Shown: in pieces, positions 1 through 5,964 of the stretch
Layout of the letters: the number at the start of each line of letters is the position of its first letter
Position numbering within the stretch: position 1 is the stretch's first letter
Assembly: GCA_002406055.1 (NCBI GenBank)
Contig: DHMZ01000105.1
Location: 12,563 to 21,079 of the forward strand
Direction of reading: 5' to 3'
DNA: 8,517 bases
DNA from: Spirochaetales bacterium UBA4629
Lineage (GTDB): Bacteria > Spirochaetota > Spirochaetia > Sphaerochaetales > Sphaerochaetaceae
Program-made: the position numbers and the translations under genes
The notes under the pieces: generated by a model
The model's database searches: none
What the model was told of the DNA's origin: nothing
The model's input: only the letters and a program-made list of their open reading frames with translations

Positions 1-887
1 ATATCACTCTTAAGATATCCTAATTCCTTAATAAGAGGATTAACATTGCCCTTTCCAGCATCTAAGCCAAGAGGCTTTAGAGTGAAGAAAGTATATTCTT
101 TACCCGGAAGGTAATGGTGCTTATCACAACGAGCTGCATAGTTTGGCTCTAAGCCTCCCTCATGAACCTTGTCTCCTCCAACAATAATAAGAGGATCAAA
201 GTAAAGAGCAGGACACTCTGTGCCATCAACTAGATAATAACGATATGTATAAAAAGCATCGTTAAGACAACTCTTTTCTTCGCAATATGCTGTTAAAGGC
301 AGAACATCTGTTGCTATATCAAGCATAAGACGTGCAGTTGAGTTAAAGAACTCTCGTCTAAAGTTCAAAACCAACGTTGGAAAGACAAACATGCAACCTT
401 CAGATACTGCATAGTTTCTTGCAACATAAGCAAGCCTTTCATCAAAGAATGAAGCTTCATCAATGATAAATGTTCCAACTCTTGGGTTGTCCTTTAAAAC
501 CTGTTCAAAATCAAAACTATCCCTTACTCTTGCTATATTTTCGCCACAACGAATATAACCAGAGCGATATGCTAAAGCATCATCAGGGTAATCTGTGAAG
601 CGAGAGCCATCTATTACTGTTCTGATAAAGAAGACATTACGTCTGTCTCTCATACCAGTACTTGTTGCACTCGATACAAAGTCTCCCTTTCCTCTTGCAA
701 CTTGTGCGTCTCGCCAAACACGAGCTGCATACTCTGTCTTTCCAGACCCCATCGGTCCTATAAGAAGGACTCTTCGACCAGGGGAAGTGAAATCAAAATG
801 CTGAAATGTATCGTGAACGGTAAGAGTAGGAAAGCCCAGAGATTTTAAGAAATCTGCACTACTCTTTGCATTCTCTGTATTAGGCAT
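1..887 (-). CDS. Thymidine kinase-family protein, large form (3' part beyond window)
   Basis: At least 295 codons are visible and the frame stays open at the window edge, so the C-terminus is missing. Residues 44-51 (GPMGSGKT) form the Walker A loop. FIIDEASFFDE (140-150) matches the DEAQFF motif of type II thymidine kinases and supplies the family's catalytic Glu at 144. LNFRREFF (174-181) aligns with the LDxDFRxxPF segment. C202 and C207, with RCDKHH at 253-258, resemble the structural zinc site and the VGGDK...Y..RC substrate loop (236-254). The expected role is ATP-dependent phosphorylation of thymidine in the cytoplasm. Classical enzymes have about 190-220 residues; this one has a 43-residue leader before Walker A and a long tail. 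Several motif residues differ (F to G and S to T in Walker A, Q to S, D to N), so substrate choice could be altered. The start overlaps the deoC stop by 8 bases, with GAAGGG 10 bases upstream, which implies cotranscription with deoC. Confidence 0.8.
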   Translation of the reverse strand, partial: MPNTENAKSSADFLKSLGFPTLTVHDTFQHFDFTSPGRRVLLIGPMGSGKTEYAARVWRDAQVARGKGDFVSSATSTGMRDRRNVFFIRTVIDGSRFTDYPDDALAYRSGYIRCGENIARVRDSFDFEQVLKDNPRVGTFIIDEASFFDERLAYVARNYAVSEGCMFVFPTLVLNFRREFFNSTARLMLDIATDVLPLTAYCEEKSCLNDAFYTYRYYLVDGTECPALYFDPLIIVGGDKVHEGGLEPNYAARCDKHHYLPGKEYTFFTLKPLGLDAGKGNVNPLIKELGYLKSD

Positions 888-1536
888 TATCCTTCATCCC
901 TTCAATAATAGCAATTCCAGCAGAACAACCTAAGCGAGAAGCTCCACTTTCAATCATCTTAAGAGCCGTCTCTGTATCTCTAATTCCACCAGCAGCCTTT
1001 ACGCCCATAGTGTTCCCAACAGTTTTTCTCATAAGAGCAACATCTTCACACTTTGCTCCACTTTTGGAAAATCCAGTAGATGTTTTGACGTAATCTGCCC
1101 CTGCTTTTTTCGATAGCTCACATGCTTTTACCTTTTCTTCATCAGAAAGAAGACAAGCTTCGATGATTACTTTTAATAGCTTATCACCACAAGCCTTTTT
1201 AACTTCTCTTATATCATTTTCTACATAATCATATTTTTTGTCGTGAAGAGCACCAATGTTAATTACCATATCAACTTCATCAGCCCCATCAATAACTGCT
1301 TCTTTTGCTTCAAATGCCTTGGCTTTCGTACTCATAGCACCAAGAGGAAAGCCAACAACAGTACAAACGTTAACGTCACTATTTTTTAAATAGTCTGCAC
1401 AATACTTTACCCAACAAGAATTTACACAAACAGAAGCAAAATCATACTTAATTGCCTCATCACATAGTTTCTTTATTTTTTCTTCAGTTGCATCAGCGGC
1501 TAGCTGTGTGTGATCAATGTATTTATTAATTTTCAT
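880..1536 (-). CDS. deoC: Deoxyribose-phosphate aldolase
   Basis: This 218-residue protein matches DeoC along its whole length. The enzyme splits 2-deoxy-D-ribose 5-phosphate into glyceraldehyde 3-phosphate and acetaldehyde in the cytoplasm, the last step of deoxynucleoside breakdown. Residues IDHTQL (7-12) are the family N-terminal signature. D89 in VDMVIN, the Schiff-base lysine K151 in DYVKTSTGF and K180 in GVKAAGGIR form the catalytic set, and GFPLGA (62-67) is also conserved. A start 16 codons further upstream is open but is rejected: ATG 1536 has AGGAG eight bases before it and begins exactly where family members begin. The gene leads a minus-strand unit and overlaps the thymidine kinase-like gene by 8 bases, so both act on deoxynucleosides. 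It is complete, with no odd residues seen. Confidence 0.95.
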   Translation of the reverse strand: MKINKYIDHTQLAADATEEKIKKLCDEAIKYDFASVCVNSCWVKYCADYLKNSDVNVCTVVGFPLGAMSTKAKAFEAKEAVIDGADEVDMVINIGALHDKKYDYVENDIREVKKACGDKLLKVIIEACLLSDEEKVKACELSKKAGADYVKTSTGFSKSGAKCEDVALMRKTVGNTMGVKAAGGIRDTETALKMIESGASRLGCSAGIAIIEGMKDNA

Positions 1537-1544
1537 AGTTAAAT

Positions 1545-1549
1545 CTCCT
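1545..1549 (-). promoter_or_regulatory. Ribosome binding site that fixes the deoC start
   Basis: On the minus strand AGGAG lies eight bases before ATG 1536. This decides in favour of the shorter deoC reading frame over the in-frame ATG at 1584. Confidence 0.8.
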
Positions 1550-1555
1550 ATCAAA

Positions 1556-1564
1556 AGAATAGCA
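1556..1564 (-). promoter_or_regulatory. Possible extended -10 promoter of deoC
   Basis: The minus strand reads TGCTATTCT, a TGn-extended -10 box (hexamer 1561-1556). No convincing -35 box is seen at 16-18 bases. The predicted start near 1549 would give a leader of about a dozen bases beginning at the ribosome site. The call is weak. Confidence 0.3.
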
Positions 1565-1600
1565 CATAAAAGAGGAATTAACATATGCGAAAAATGAAGA

Positions 1601-1629
1601 TTGAAGATATAACTTTGACTAGTTAGAAT
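1601..1629 (+). promoter_or_regulatory. Promoter of the Nudix-AKR-yigZ operon
   Basis: TTGAAG (1601-1606) is followed after exactly 17 bases by TAGAAT (1624-1629), a good sigma-70-like pair. Counting seven bases past the -10 box puts the transcription start at 1636, the A of the first ATG of the Nudix fusion gene. That would give a leaderless mRNA, consistent with the lack of any Shine-Dalgarno sequence before this ATG. Confidence 0.55.
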
Positions 1630-1635
1630 TAAAGT

Positions 1636-2583
1636 ATGATTTTATCGTTCTTCAATGCAATTTTTGATTTTATTATGTTCGGTCTAATAATTGCCAACAT
1701 TTCACTAAGAAAGTTTAAATATGGACAGAAAAAAAGATTTTCAACAATTCTTCTTGCTCTAATATTTCTAGTTACATACTTCATACTTATTCTAATAAAT
1801 ACACGTGCTTGGCCTTCTTGGCTTGAACTAGTAACTGTTGTTTTGGCTCTATTAGTGATTGTATTTTTAAGAAAAAAAGTTTGGCCTTGGAAGAGACACT
1901 GCCCAAGGTGTGGCAAGAAACTAAGTTGGGATGCAACACTCGGAAGAGATAGTAATCTTTGCGACGATTGTTATTATAAAGAACACCCTGAAGAAAAAAA
2001 GAAAAAAGAAGAGGAGGAGAGAAAAATGACAAAATCTCTTCCTCAAGAAAAGATAAATGAAGTATGCAAAAATGCCACTTCAATAAATGAAATTCCTTGG
2101 GGAAGCTGGGAAGCTGACGAAAGATGTGTAATAACATACGTCATTGATGGAGATAATGTTATCCTAATTCACAAGAAAAAAGGCCTCGGTACAGGTTATA
2201 TAAATGCTCCTGGCGGACACATTGAAATTGAAGAGACTAAGGTAGAAGCAGCAATAAGAGAAACTAAAGAGGAAACAGGTTTAGATATAACAGATCTTAA
2301 AGAAATGGGAACTCTTTATTTTCAATTCAAAGATGGACTAAAAATGCTCGGTTACGTCTTTATAGCAACAAAATGGAGTGGAGAACTCATTGAAGAATGT
2401 GATGAGACTAAGCCTTTCTGGACTAAAATTAGTGAAATAGATTACTCACTAATGTGGGCCGATGACAAGCTTTGGCTTCCAGAGATGCTAAAAGGAAGAA
2501 AATTTGAGGGTTATTTCCTCTTTGATGATAGAACTCTTCTTGATAGCAAAATTGAATTTTTAGAAGACGAGGATAATGAGTAA
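1636..2583 (+). CDS. Membrane/zinc-ribbon/Nudix hydrolase fusion
   Basis: The 315-residue protein has three parts. Residues 1-80 hold three hydrophobic stretches (about 1-23, 36-56 and 62-79), probably membrane segments. Residues 88-112 hold a zinc-ribbon pattern with C89, C92, C109 and C112. A Lys/Glu-rich linker (119-130) leads to a Nudix domain. Residues 194-216 match the Nudix box GX5EX7REUXEEXGU in full except for Thr at the first U position. The Nudix part resembles MutT/MTH1-like 8-oxo-dGTP diphosphatases by its GLGTGYINAPGGHIE pattern, so it probably hydrolyses an oxidised nucleotide or another nucleoside diphosphate derivative; the substrate is inferred. The first ATG has no ribosome site and coincides with the predicted transcription start. 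The internal ATG at 2026 (Met131) has AGGAGG eight bases upstream and would give a soluble 185-residue Nudix protein. Either or both products may be made. The stop overlaps the next gene by 8 bases. Confidence 0.85.
   Translation: MILSFFNAIFDFIMFGLIIANISLRKFKYGQKKRFSTILLALIFLVTYFILILINTRAWPSWLELVTVVLALLVIVFLRKKVWPWKRHCPRCGKKLSWDATLGRDSNLCDDCYYKEHPEEKKKKEEEERKMTKSLPQEKINEVCKNATSINEIPWGSWEADERCVITYVIDGDNVILIHKKKGLGTGYINAPGGHIEIEETKVEAAIRETKEETGLDITDLKEMGTLYFQFKDGLKMLGYVFIATKWSGELIEECDETKPFWTKISEIDYSLMWADDKLWLPEMLKGRKFEGYFLFDDRTLLDSKIEFLEDEDNE
2012..2017 (+). promoter_or_regulatory. Internal ribosome binding site before Met131 of the Nudix gene
   Basis: A perfect AGGAGG sits eight bases before an in-frame ATG (2026), exactly where the soluble Nudix domain begins. 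The same bases encode the Glu-rich linker, so a chance purine run is possible. Placement and spacing are nevertheless ideal for a second start. Confidence 0.5.
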
Positions 2584-3454
2584 TCCTTTAAGAATTCTAG
2601 GCCTATGGAATATGGGAGAAGATATCTTCCATAAGAAAATAAACCCTATAGAAAGTAAACGTATCATAAAAAAAGCCCTCTCTATGGGGATAAACACATT
2701 TGACTCTGCATATAGCTACAAAGACTCAGACTCCATTCTTTGCTCTGCGCTCAGAGAAGCTAAAATAAAAAGAGAGAATTGGAGAATAGTAGAAAAAGTT
2801 ATGCCAATTCCCACTTTAGAGAAAAAGGTAGATATATCAAGAAAGAGGCTTAAAACAGATTATTTAGATATCTTACTCTTGCATTGGCCAACGAATAATA
2901 GTGAGCTCTATTCTTCGCTCTCTAAATTAGAGAAGCTTAAGAATGAAGATATCATAAAAGAGTATGGCGTAAGTAATTTCCCTCTTTCTTTGTTAAAAAA
3001 GACTTCGTTAGATTTTGATATATCATATCATGAAAGACCTCTTTCTTTAGTGTGGAACAAAGACTATGAAGAAGAGAGAAAATTAGAAATAAAGACGCTC
3101 TCTTACGGCCCATTAGGCTTTGGATTTCTTTCTAAAGAAGAAAAACCACGACTCTCTTCTCTTCCTTTTTATTCATCAAAGGAGAGAGAAAAACTATTCT
3201 CTACTCTAGATAAGATGGAAGAAAAGTATAAGGTAAGTAGAGAGACTATCGCTTATAGTTGGACTCGACAAAAAGAACCATACGCAATAATAAGAGGCGT
3301 AAGCTCCCTCGAACAACTTACTCTTAATTCCATTGACCTTGATCCTGATGATATAAAAGAACTCGATAAGATTGCAAATAGTATTACTCTTTCTTCTCCA
3401 TCTGATAATATCTTCTCACATAACTACGCAGGAGATAAAAATGAAGAGACTTAA
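2576..3454 (+). CDS. Aldo/keto reductase family protein
   Basis: The 292-residue protein has the full catalytic tetrad of the aldo/keto reductases: D43 and Y48 in FDSAYSYKDSD, K74 in VEKVMP and H103 in LLLHWP. The family folds as a TIM barrel and reduces carbonyl compounds with NADPH in the cytoplasm. The C-terminal IIRGVSSLEQL segment corresponds to the cofactor phosphate-binding part. It lies in the slim, single-domain length range, and the substrate cannot be told from sequence. The residue usually seen as Gln in the QxxYN segment is not obvious; the region reads SYHERPLSLVWN. The start ATG lies inside ATGAGTAA and overlaps the Nudix stop by 8 bases. GAGG is only three bases away, so translation is probably coupled. 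The 3' end overlaps yigZ by 14 bases. Confidence 0.9.
   Translation: MSNPLRILGLWNMGEDIFHKKINPIESKRIIKKALSMGINTFDSAYSYKDSDSILCSALREAKIKRENWRIVEKVMPIPTLEKKVDISRKRLKTDYLDILLLHWPTNNSELYSSLSKLEKLKNEDIIKEYGVSNFPLSLLKKTSLDFDISYHERPLSLVWNKDYEEERKLEIKTLSYGPLGFGFLSKEEKPRLSSLPFYSSKEREKLFSTLDKMEEKYKVSRETIAYSWTRQKEPYAIIRGVSSLEQLTLNSIDLDPDDIKELDKIANSITLSSPSDNIFSHNYAGDKNEET
3430..3434 (+). promoter_or_regulatory. Ribosome binding site that fixes the yigZ start
   Basis: AGGAG lies six bases before ATG 3441, inside the last codons of the aldo/keto reductase gene. It supports this start over the in-frame ATG at 3372, which would add a 23-residue hydrophobic leader not typical of the family. Confidence 0.8.
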
Positions 3455-4046
3455 AAAAATAGCAAAAGCAGAGATAATAGTTAAGAAATCTCGTTTTATC
3501 TCAATAGCGTATCCAGTTAGTAGTCTTGAAGAAGTTAAAACTAAAGTTAATGAAACAAAAAAAGAATATAGCGACAGCACTCATGTTGTACATGCTGCTG
3601 TTGTAGGAAAGAGTGGAACTCTTTACTCTTCTTCAGATGATAGAGAACCAAAGAACACAGCAGGACGCCCTGCTCTAGAAGTTTTAAAAGGAAGCGGAAT
3701 AACAAATATTCTTGTTTGTATTATCCGTTATTTTGGAGGAACTCTACTTGGAACTGGAGGCCTTGTAAAAGCATATGGCGATAGCACTAAAGAAGTATTG
3801 AAAACTGTTGAAACAGAAGAGATGGTGGATTACTCACATATAACACTAAAACTCCAATACGATTTATATACTCCAATAAAGCAAATATTGGAAAAGAATA
3901 GTACTACAAATATAAAAGAAGAATTTGGTGTTGGTGTTAAAATTGAAGGAGATATTCCCTCACCAAATGTAAATATTTTAAAAAAAGAAGTTGGAGATTG
4001 TGCTCAAGGAAGAATACAGCTTGACATAGACTTCTCAATTTCTTAG
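3441..4046 (+). CDS. yigZ: YigZ/IMPACT (UPF0029) family protein
   Basis: The 201-residue length is standard for bacterial YigZ/YvyE. The N-terminal IMPACT domain covers about residues 10-120. It starts with EIIVKKSRFIS, contains HVVHAAVVG (48-56) and ends with the hallmark IIRYFGGTLLGTGGLVKAY (94-112). The C-terminal ferredoxin-like UPF0029 domain follows at about 125-201. The usual DDGEPxGTAGxP loop reads DDREPKNTAGRP here (66-77), so two glycines are replaced by Arg and Asn. The eukaryotic relative IMPACT acts on translation control through Gcn1; the bacterial role is not well defined. The gene is third in the plus-strand operon and overlaps its neighbour by 14 bases. Its last codons and stop contain the promoter of the downstream tRNA genes. 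Confidence 0.93.
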   Translation: MKRLKKIAKAEIIVKKSRFISIAYPVSSLEEVKTKVNETKKEYSDSTHVVHAAVVGKSGTLYSSSDDREPKNTAGRPALEVLKGSGITNILVCIIRYFGGTLLGTGGLVKAYGDSTKEVLKTVETEEMVDYSHITLKLQYDLYTPIKQILEKNSTTNIKEEFGVGVKIEGDIPSPNVNILKKEVGDCAQGRIQLDIDFSIS

Positions 4047-4049
4047 AAT
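4021..4049 (+). promoter_or_regulatory. Stable-RNA promoter of the tRNA-Ser pair, inside the yigZ 3' end
   Basis: Consensus TTGACA (4021-4026) is followed after 17 bases by TAGAAT (4044-4049). The yigZ stop codon TAG is the first half of the -10 box. The expected start is near 4056, with a leader of about 12 bases before the first tRNA. The GC-rich stretch GGCG (4051-4054) after the -10 box resembles the discriminator of stringently controlled promoters. Confidence 0.8.
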
Positions 4050-4068
4050 TGGCGATGTAACTTTTTAC

Positions 4069-4153
4069 GGAAGGATGTCCGAGAGGTCGATGGTAGCTGC
4101 CTTGAAAGCAGCCGTGGGGAGACTCACCGGGGGTTCGAATCCCTCTCCTTCCG
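4069..4153 (+). tRNA. tRNA-Ser(UGA)
   Basis: The acceptor stem pairs GGAAGGA with TCCTTCC, with discriminator G. The anticodon stem GCTGC/GCAGC encloses loop CTTGAAA, so the anticodon is UGA, reading UCA and probably other UCN codons. A long variable arm (GTGGG/CTCAC) marks it as a class II serine tRNA. The T arm is GGGGG-TTCGAAT-CCCTC. The 3' CCA is not encoded (CTT follows) and must be added after transcription. Confidence 0.95.
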
Positions 4154-4162
4154 CTTATATAT

Positions 4163-4252
4163 GGAGAGGTGCGAGAGAGGCCGAATCGGGCTCCCTGCTA
4201 AGGAGTTGACCTGCTAATACCGGGTCCGGGGGTTCGAATCCCCCCTTCTCCG
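4163..4252 (+). tRNA. tRNA-Ser(GCU)
   Basis: The acceptor stem pairs GGAGAGG with CTTCTCC through one G-U pair, with discriminator G. The anticodon stem GCTCC/GGAGT encloses CTGCTAA, giving anticodon GCU for AGC and AGU codons. The variable arm GACCTG/CGGGTC is a six-pair stem, and the T arm GGGGG/CCCCC is perfect. CCA is not encoded. Only nine bases separate it from the UGA isoacceptor, so both are processed from one transcript. Confidence 0.95.
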
Positions 4253-4260
4253 AAATGTGA

Positions 4261-4285
4261 CCCTTGAGTAATCAAGGGCTTTTTT
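4261..4285 (+). terminator. Intrinsic terminator after the tRNA pair
   Basis: A perfect seven-pair stem CCCTTGA/TCAAGGG with loop GTAA is followed by C and six T residues. It begins eight bases after tRNA-Ser(GCU) and should end both the tRNA transcript and any read-through from the yigZ operon. Confidence 0.9.
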
Positions 4286-4323
4286 ATTTCAAGTAAATTC
4301 ATGCTATGAAAAGAATTGAATTT

Positions 4324-4346
4324 CTCTCGCCAGTGGTGAGAGTTTT
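4324..4346 (+). terminator. Second terminator-like hairpin
   Basis: CTCTCGCC/GGTGAGAG forms an eight-pair stem (one G-U) with loop AGT, followed by TTTT on the plus strand. It may be a back-up terminator before the convergent ATPase gene. On the minus strand no T run follows, so it is not a clear terminator for that gene. Confidence 0.4.
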
Positions 4347-4415
4347 GTCATTCACTTCGCAAAGAATCTAGGCTTCAAATTATTTGGGATAGTATACCAA
4401 AACATTATAGGTCAT

Positions 4416-5729
4416 TCACAAAAACATAACATAGTAAATTGGAAGGTAAACAATCTTTCCTTTTCTTTCCACTTTCCTATTGTTCGATAAAACAATAGCT
4501 TTTTTTATAGGGTAATCTTCTTTTACAAAGTTATTTAAAGCAGAATGAACAGAATAATCTCTTCCAGATTTTACCTCGATAGGTAAAACAGAAAGACTAT
4601 CAAAATCATCAATAATAAAATCAACTTCTCCCTTTTTCTTATTATCATAGTAGTAAAGTTTATGACCGTGACTAGCCAATTCTGTCGCAACAACGGTTTC
4701 GTATAAAGATCCTAGATTAATAGATTTTTCATTTTGTAATATAGCGTTAACATTCGTTTTATAGAGTATTTGTGATAATAGCCCTACATCATTTAAATAA
4801 AGCTTTAATAGATTTTTTGTTGCACTCTCTAATAAAGGAAACGATGGATTTGAAATTGCCTGAACAGAAAGAGCTATTCCTGCACTAATTAAATATTCAA
4901 ACTCTTCTTGGTAATTCTTAAATGTCTTTCCTTTCTTATCTTCGATTTCTTTTATACAAACGCGTTTTTTCACCTTTTCCATATTTGATGGAATAAGAGA
5001 ATAGACGGACATTATATTTAGTTTCTTTTCAAAGTCATATTTTGAGGCATCTACAGAATAAAAAGAATGTATTTCCTCCTGGATCTTTCTTGTCTCTAAG
5101 ATATTTTTTCTTTCTACAAAAGCGCATACAGCATCCGGAAGACCTCCGGATATTAAATAAGTCTTAAAAAAATTAATTAGTCTATTATGTAGTACTTCAT
5201 CTAAGCATTCTTCTCGTTCTGCCTTTTCTCGCAAAAAAGAGACAAACTCCTTTCCTACTCCATTTGCATATAGGAATTCTTCGAAGTCTAAAGGATACAT
5301 TCTCAAAAGAGTTATGCTTCCCATTGGAATGCTTGTTGTCCAACGAAGAGAAACGCCCAAGAGAGACCCACTAGCAATGAAAGTGAATCTATTATCTTCT
5401 CTAAGAAATTTTAAGAATGTTAATAAGTATGGATACGCTTGTATTTCATCAATAAAAACTAAAGTATCCTCTTTATTACCAAATTTATCTCCATTTTTAA
5501 TACTCAGCATCAGGTAAAAATCATTAATAGTCTTAATTGATGAAAACAATCTTTCACCTTCACTATCTTCAACCATATTTATCTCAATGAAGTTCTTAAA
5601 AATGGATTTGCCTACATGCCTGATTATATAGGTTTTGCCTACTTGCCTTGCTCCTTCTACAAGAAGGATTTTGTCTTTGTTTTCTATTAAATGTTTTTTT
5701 ATTTGTTCTTCAATTTTACGATATAACAT
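4416..5729 (-). CDS. AAA ATPase (AAA_14) with DUF4143 nuclease-fold C-terminus
   Basis: The 437-residue protein has Walker A GARQVGKT (26-33), Walker B TLVFIDEIQAYP (89-100) and sensor-1-like FIASGSLLG (117-125), followed by the family mark MYPLDFEEF. The C-terminal DUF4143 part contains LGSLYETVVATEL (339-351), GEVDFII (367-373) and PIEVKSG (383-389). E344, D370 and E385xK387 look like the E, D and ExK of a PD-(D/E)XK nuclease fold. Such proteins are widespread in bacteria and archaea, often in many copies, and their role is not established; cleavage of DNA is only an inference. No Shine-Dalgarno site is seen before the ATG; instead a repeat lies about eight bases upstream. It is divergent from a related ATPase gene and converges with the tRNA unit. 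The UGA stop shows that the standard code is used. Confidence 0.9.
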   Translation of the reverse strand: MLYRKIEEQIKKHLIENKDKILLVEGARQVGKTYIIRHVGKSIFKNFIEINMVEDSEGERLFSSIKTINDFYLMLSIKNGDKFGNKEDTLVFIDEIQAYPYLLTFLKFLREDNRFTFIASGSLLGVSLRWTTSIPMGSITLLRMYPLDFEEFLYANGVGKEFVSFLREKAEREECLDEVLHNRLINFFKTYLISGGLPDAVCAFVERKNILETRKIQEEIHSFYSVDASKYDFEKKLNIMSVYSLIPSNMEKVKKRVCIKEIEDKKGKTFKNYQEEFEYLISAGIALSVQAISNPSFPLLESATKNLLKLYLNDVGLLSQILYKTNVNAILQNEKSINLGSLYETVVATELASHGHKLYYYDNKKKGEVDFIIDDFDSLSVLPIEVKSGRDYSVHSALNNFVKEDYPIKKAIVLSNNRKVERKGKIVYLPIYYVMFL

Positions 5730-5736
5730 GCTATTT

Positions 5737-5816
5737 TGACTTTTCTATATCATTTTATCGTATTTTTTATGACTTTTCCATATTAAATATTGCTTGAATC
5801 AATGACTTTTCCATTT
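5737..5816. repeat. Three direct repeats with exact 33-base period
   Basis: TGACTTTTCTATAT (5737-5750), TGACTTTTCCATAT (5770-5783) and TGACTTTTCCATTT (5803-5816) start exactly 33 bases apart, while the sequence between them is not conserved. On the minus strand the core is ATGGAAAAGTCA. The first copy lies about eight bases from the start codon of the minus-strand ATPase gene, so the array covers its promoter and leader. Conserved core, free spacers and fixed phasing suggest a protein-binding operator rather than a tandem duplication. Confidence 0.75.
5752..5780 (-). promoter_or_regulatory. Possible promoter of the minus-strand ATPase gene
   Basis: On the minus strand TGGAAA (5780-5775, inside the middle repeat) is followed after 17 bases by TAAAAT (5757-5752). 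The expected start near 5745 lies inside the proximal repeat. If real, a protein bound to the repeats would block this promoter. The -35 box matches consensus at four of six positions. Confidence 0.3.
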
Positions 5817-5964
5817 TATAAGAACAATATTGACTACTACATATGTATAGAAAAAGGTTCAATTATTTGTATTTCTATCTATCGTAAAGATGCAATTAAT
5901 TCTTAATCTAACTTATCATTTGGTGCAATTTGTGTTATTTTGAAGATAATAATGAGGCTCTTAT

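Noticed and set aside
595..804. A 69-codon plus-strand open frame.
   Set aside because: It lies entirely opposite the thymidine kinase-like coding sequence, has no ribosome site and shows no recognisable motif.
1629..2137. Two minus-strand open frames opposite the Nudix fusion gene.
   Set aside because: They are antisense shadows of a gene with clear motifs; their composition is that of a reversed hydrophobic and Lys/Glu-rich coding region.
3372..3440. Upstream ATG that would give yigZ a 23-residue hydrophobic leader resembling a signal peptide.
   Set aside because: It overlaps aldo/keto reductase codons, lacks a ribosome site, and ATG 3441 has AGGAG at six bases and matches the family start.
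4384..4400. Imperfect palindrome TTGGGATAGTATACCAA downstream of the minus-strand ATPase stop.
   Set aside because: It has a central mismatch pair and no T run on the minus strand, so neither a terminator nor an operator call can be supported.
5314..5517. A 67-codon plus-strand frame inside the minus-strand ATPase gene.
   Set aside because: It is antisense to the Walker B and sensor region and has no start signals.
5838..5847. Perfect palindrome TACATATGTA between the two ATPase genes.
   Set aside because: Ten bases of alternating AT-rich sequence are easily found by chance, and it is not in phase with the 33-base repeats.
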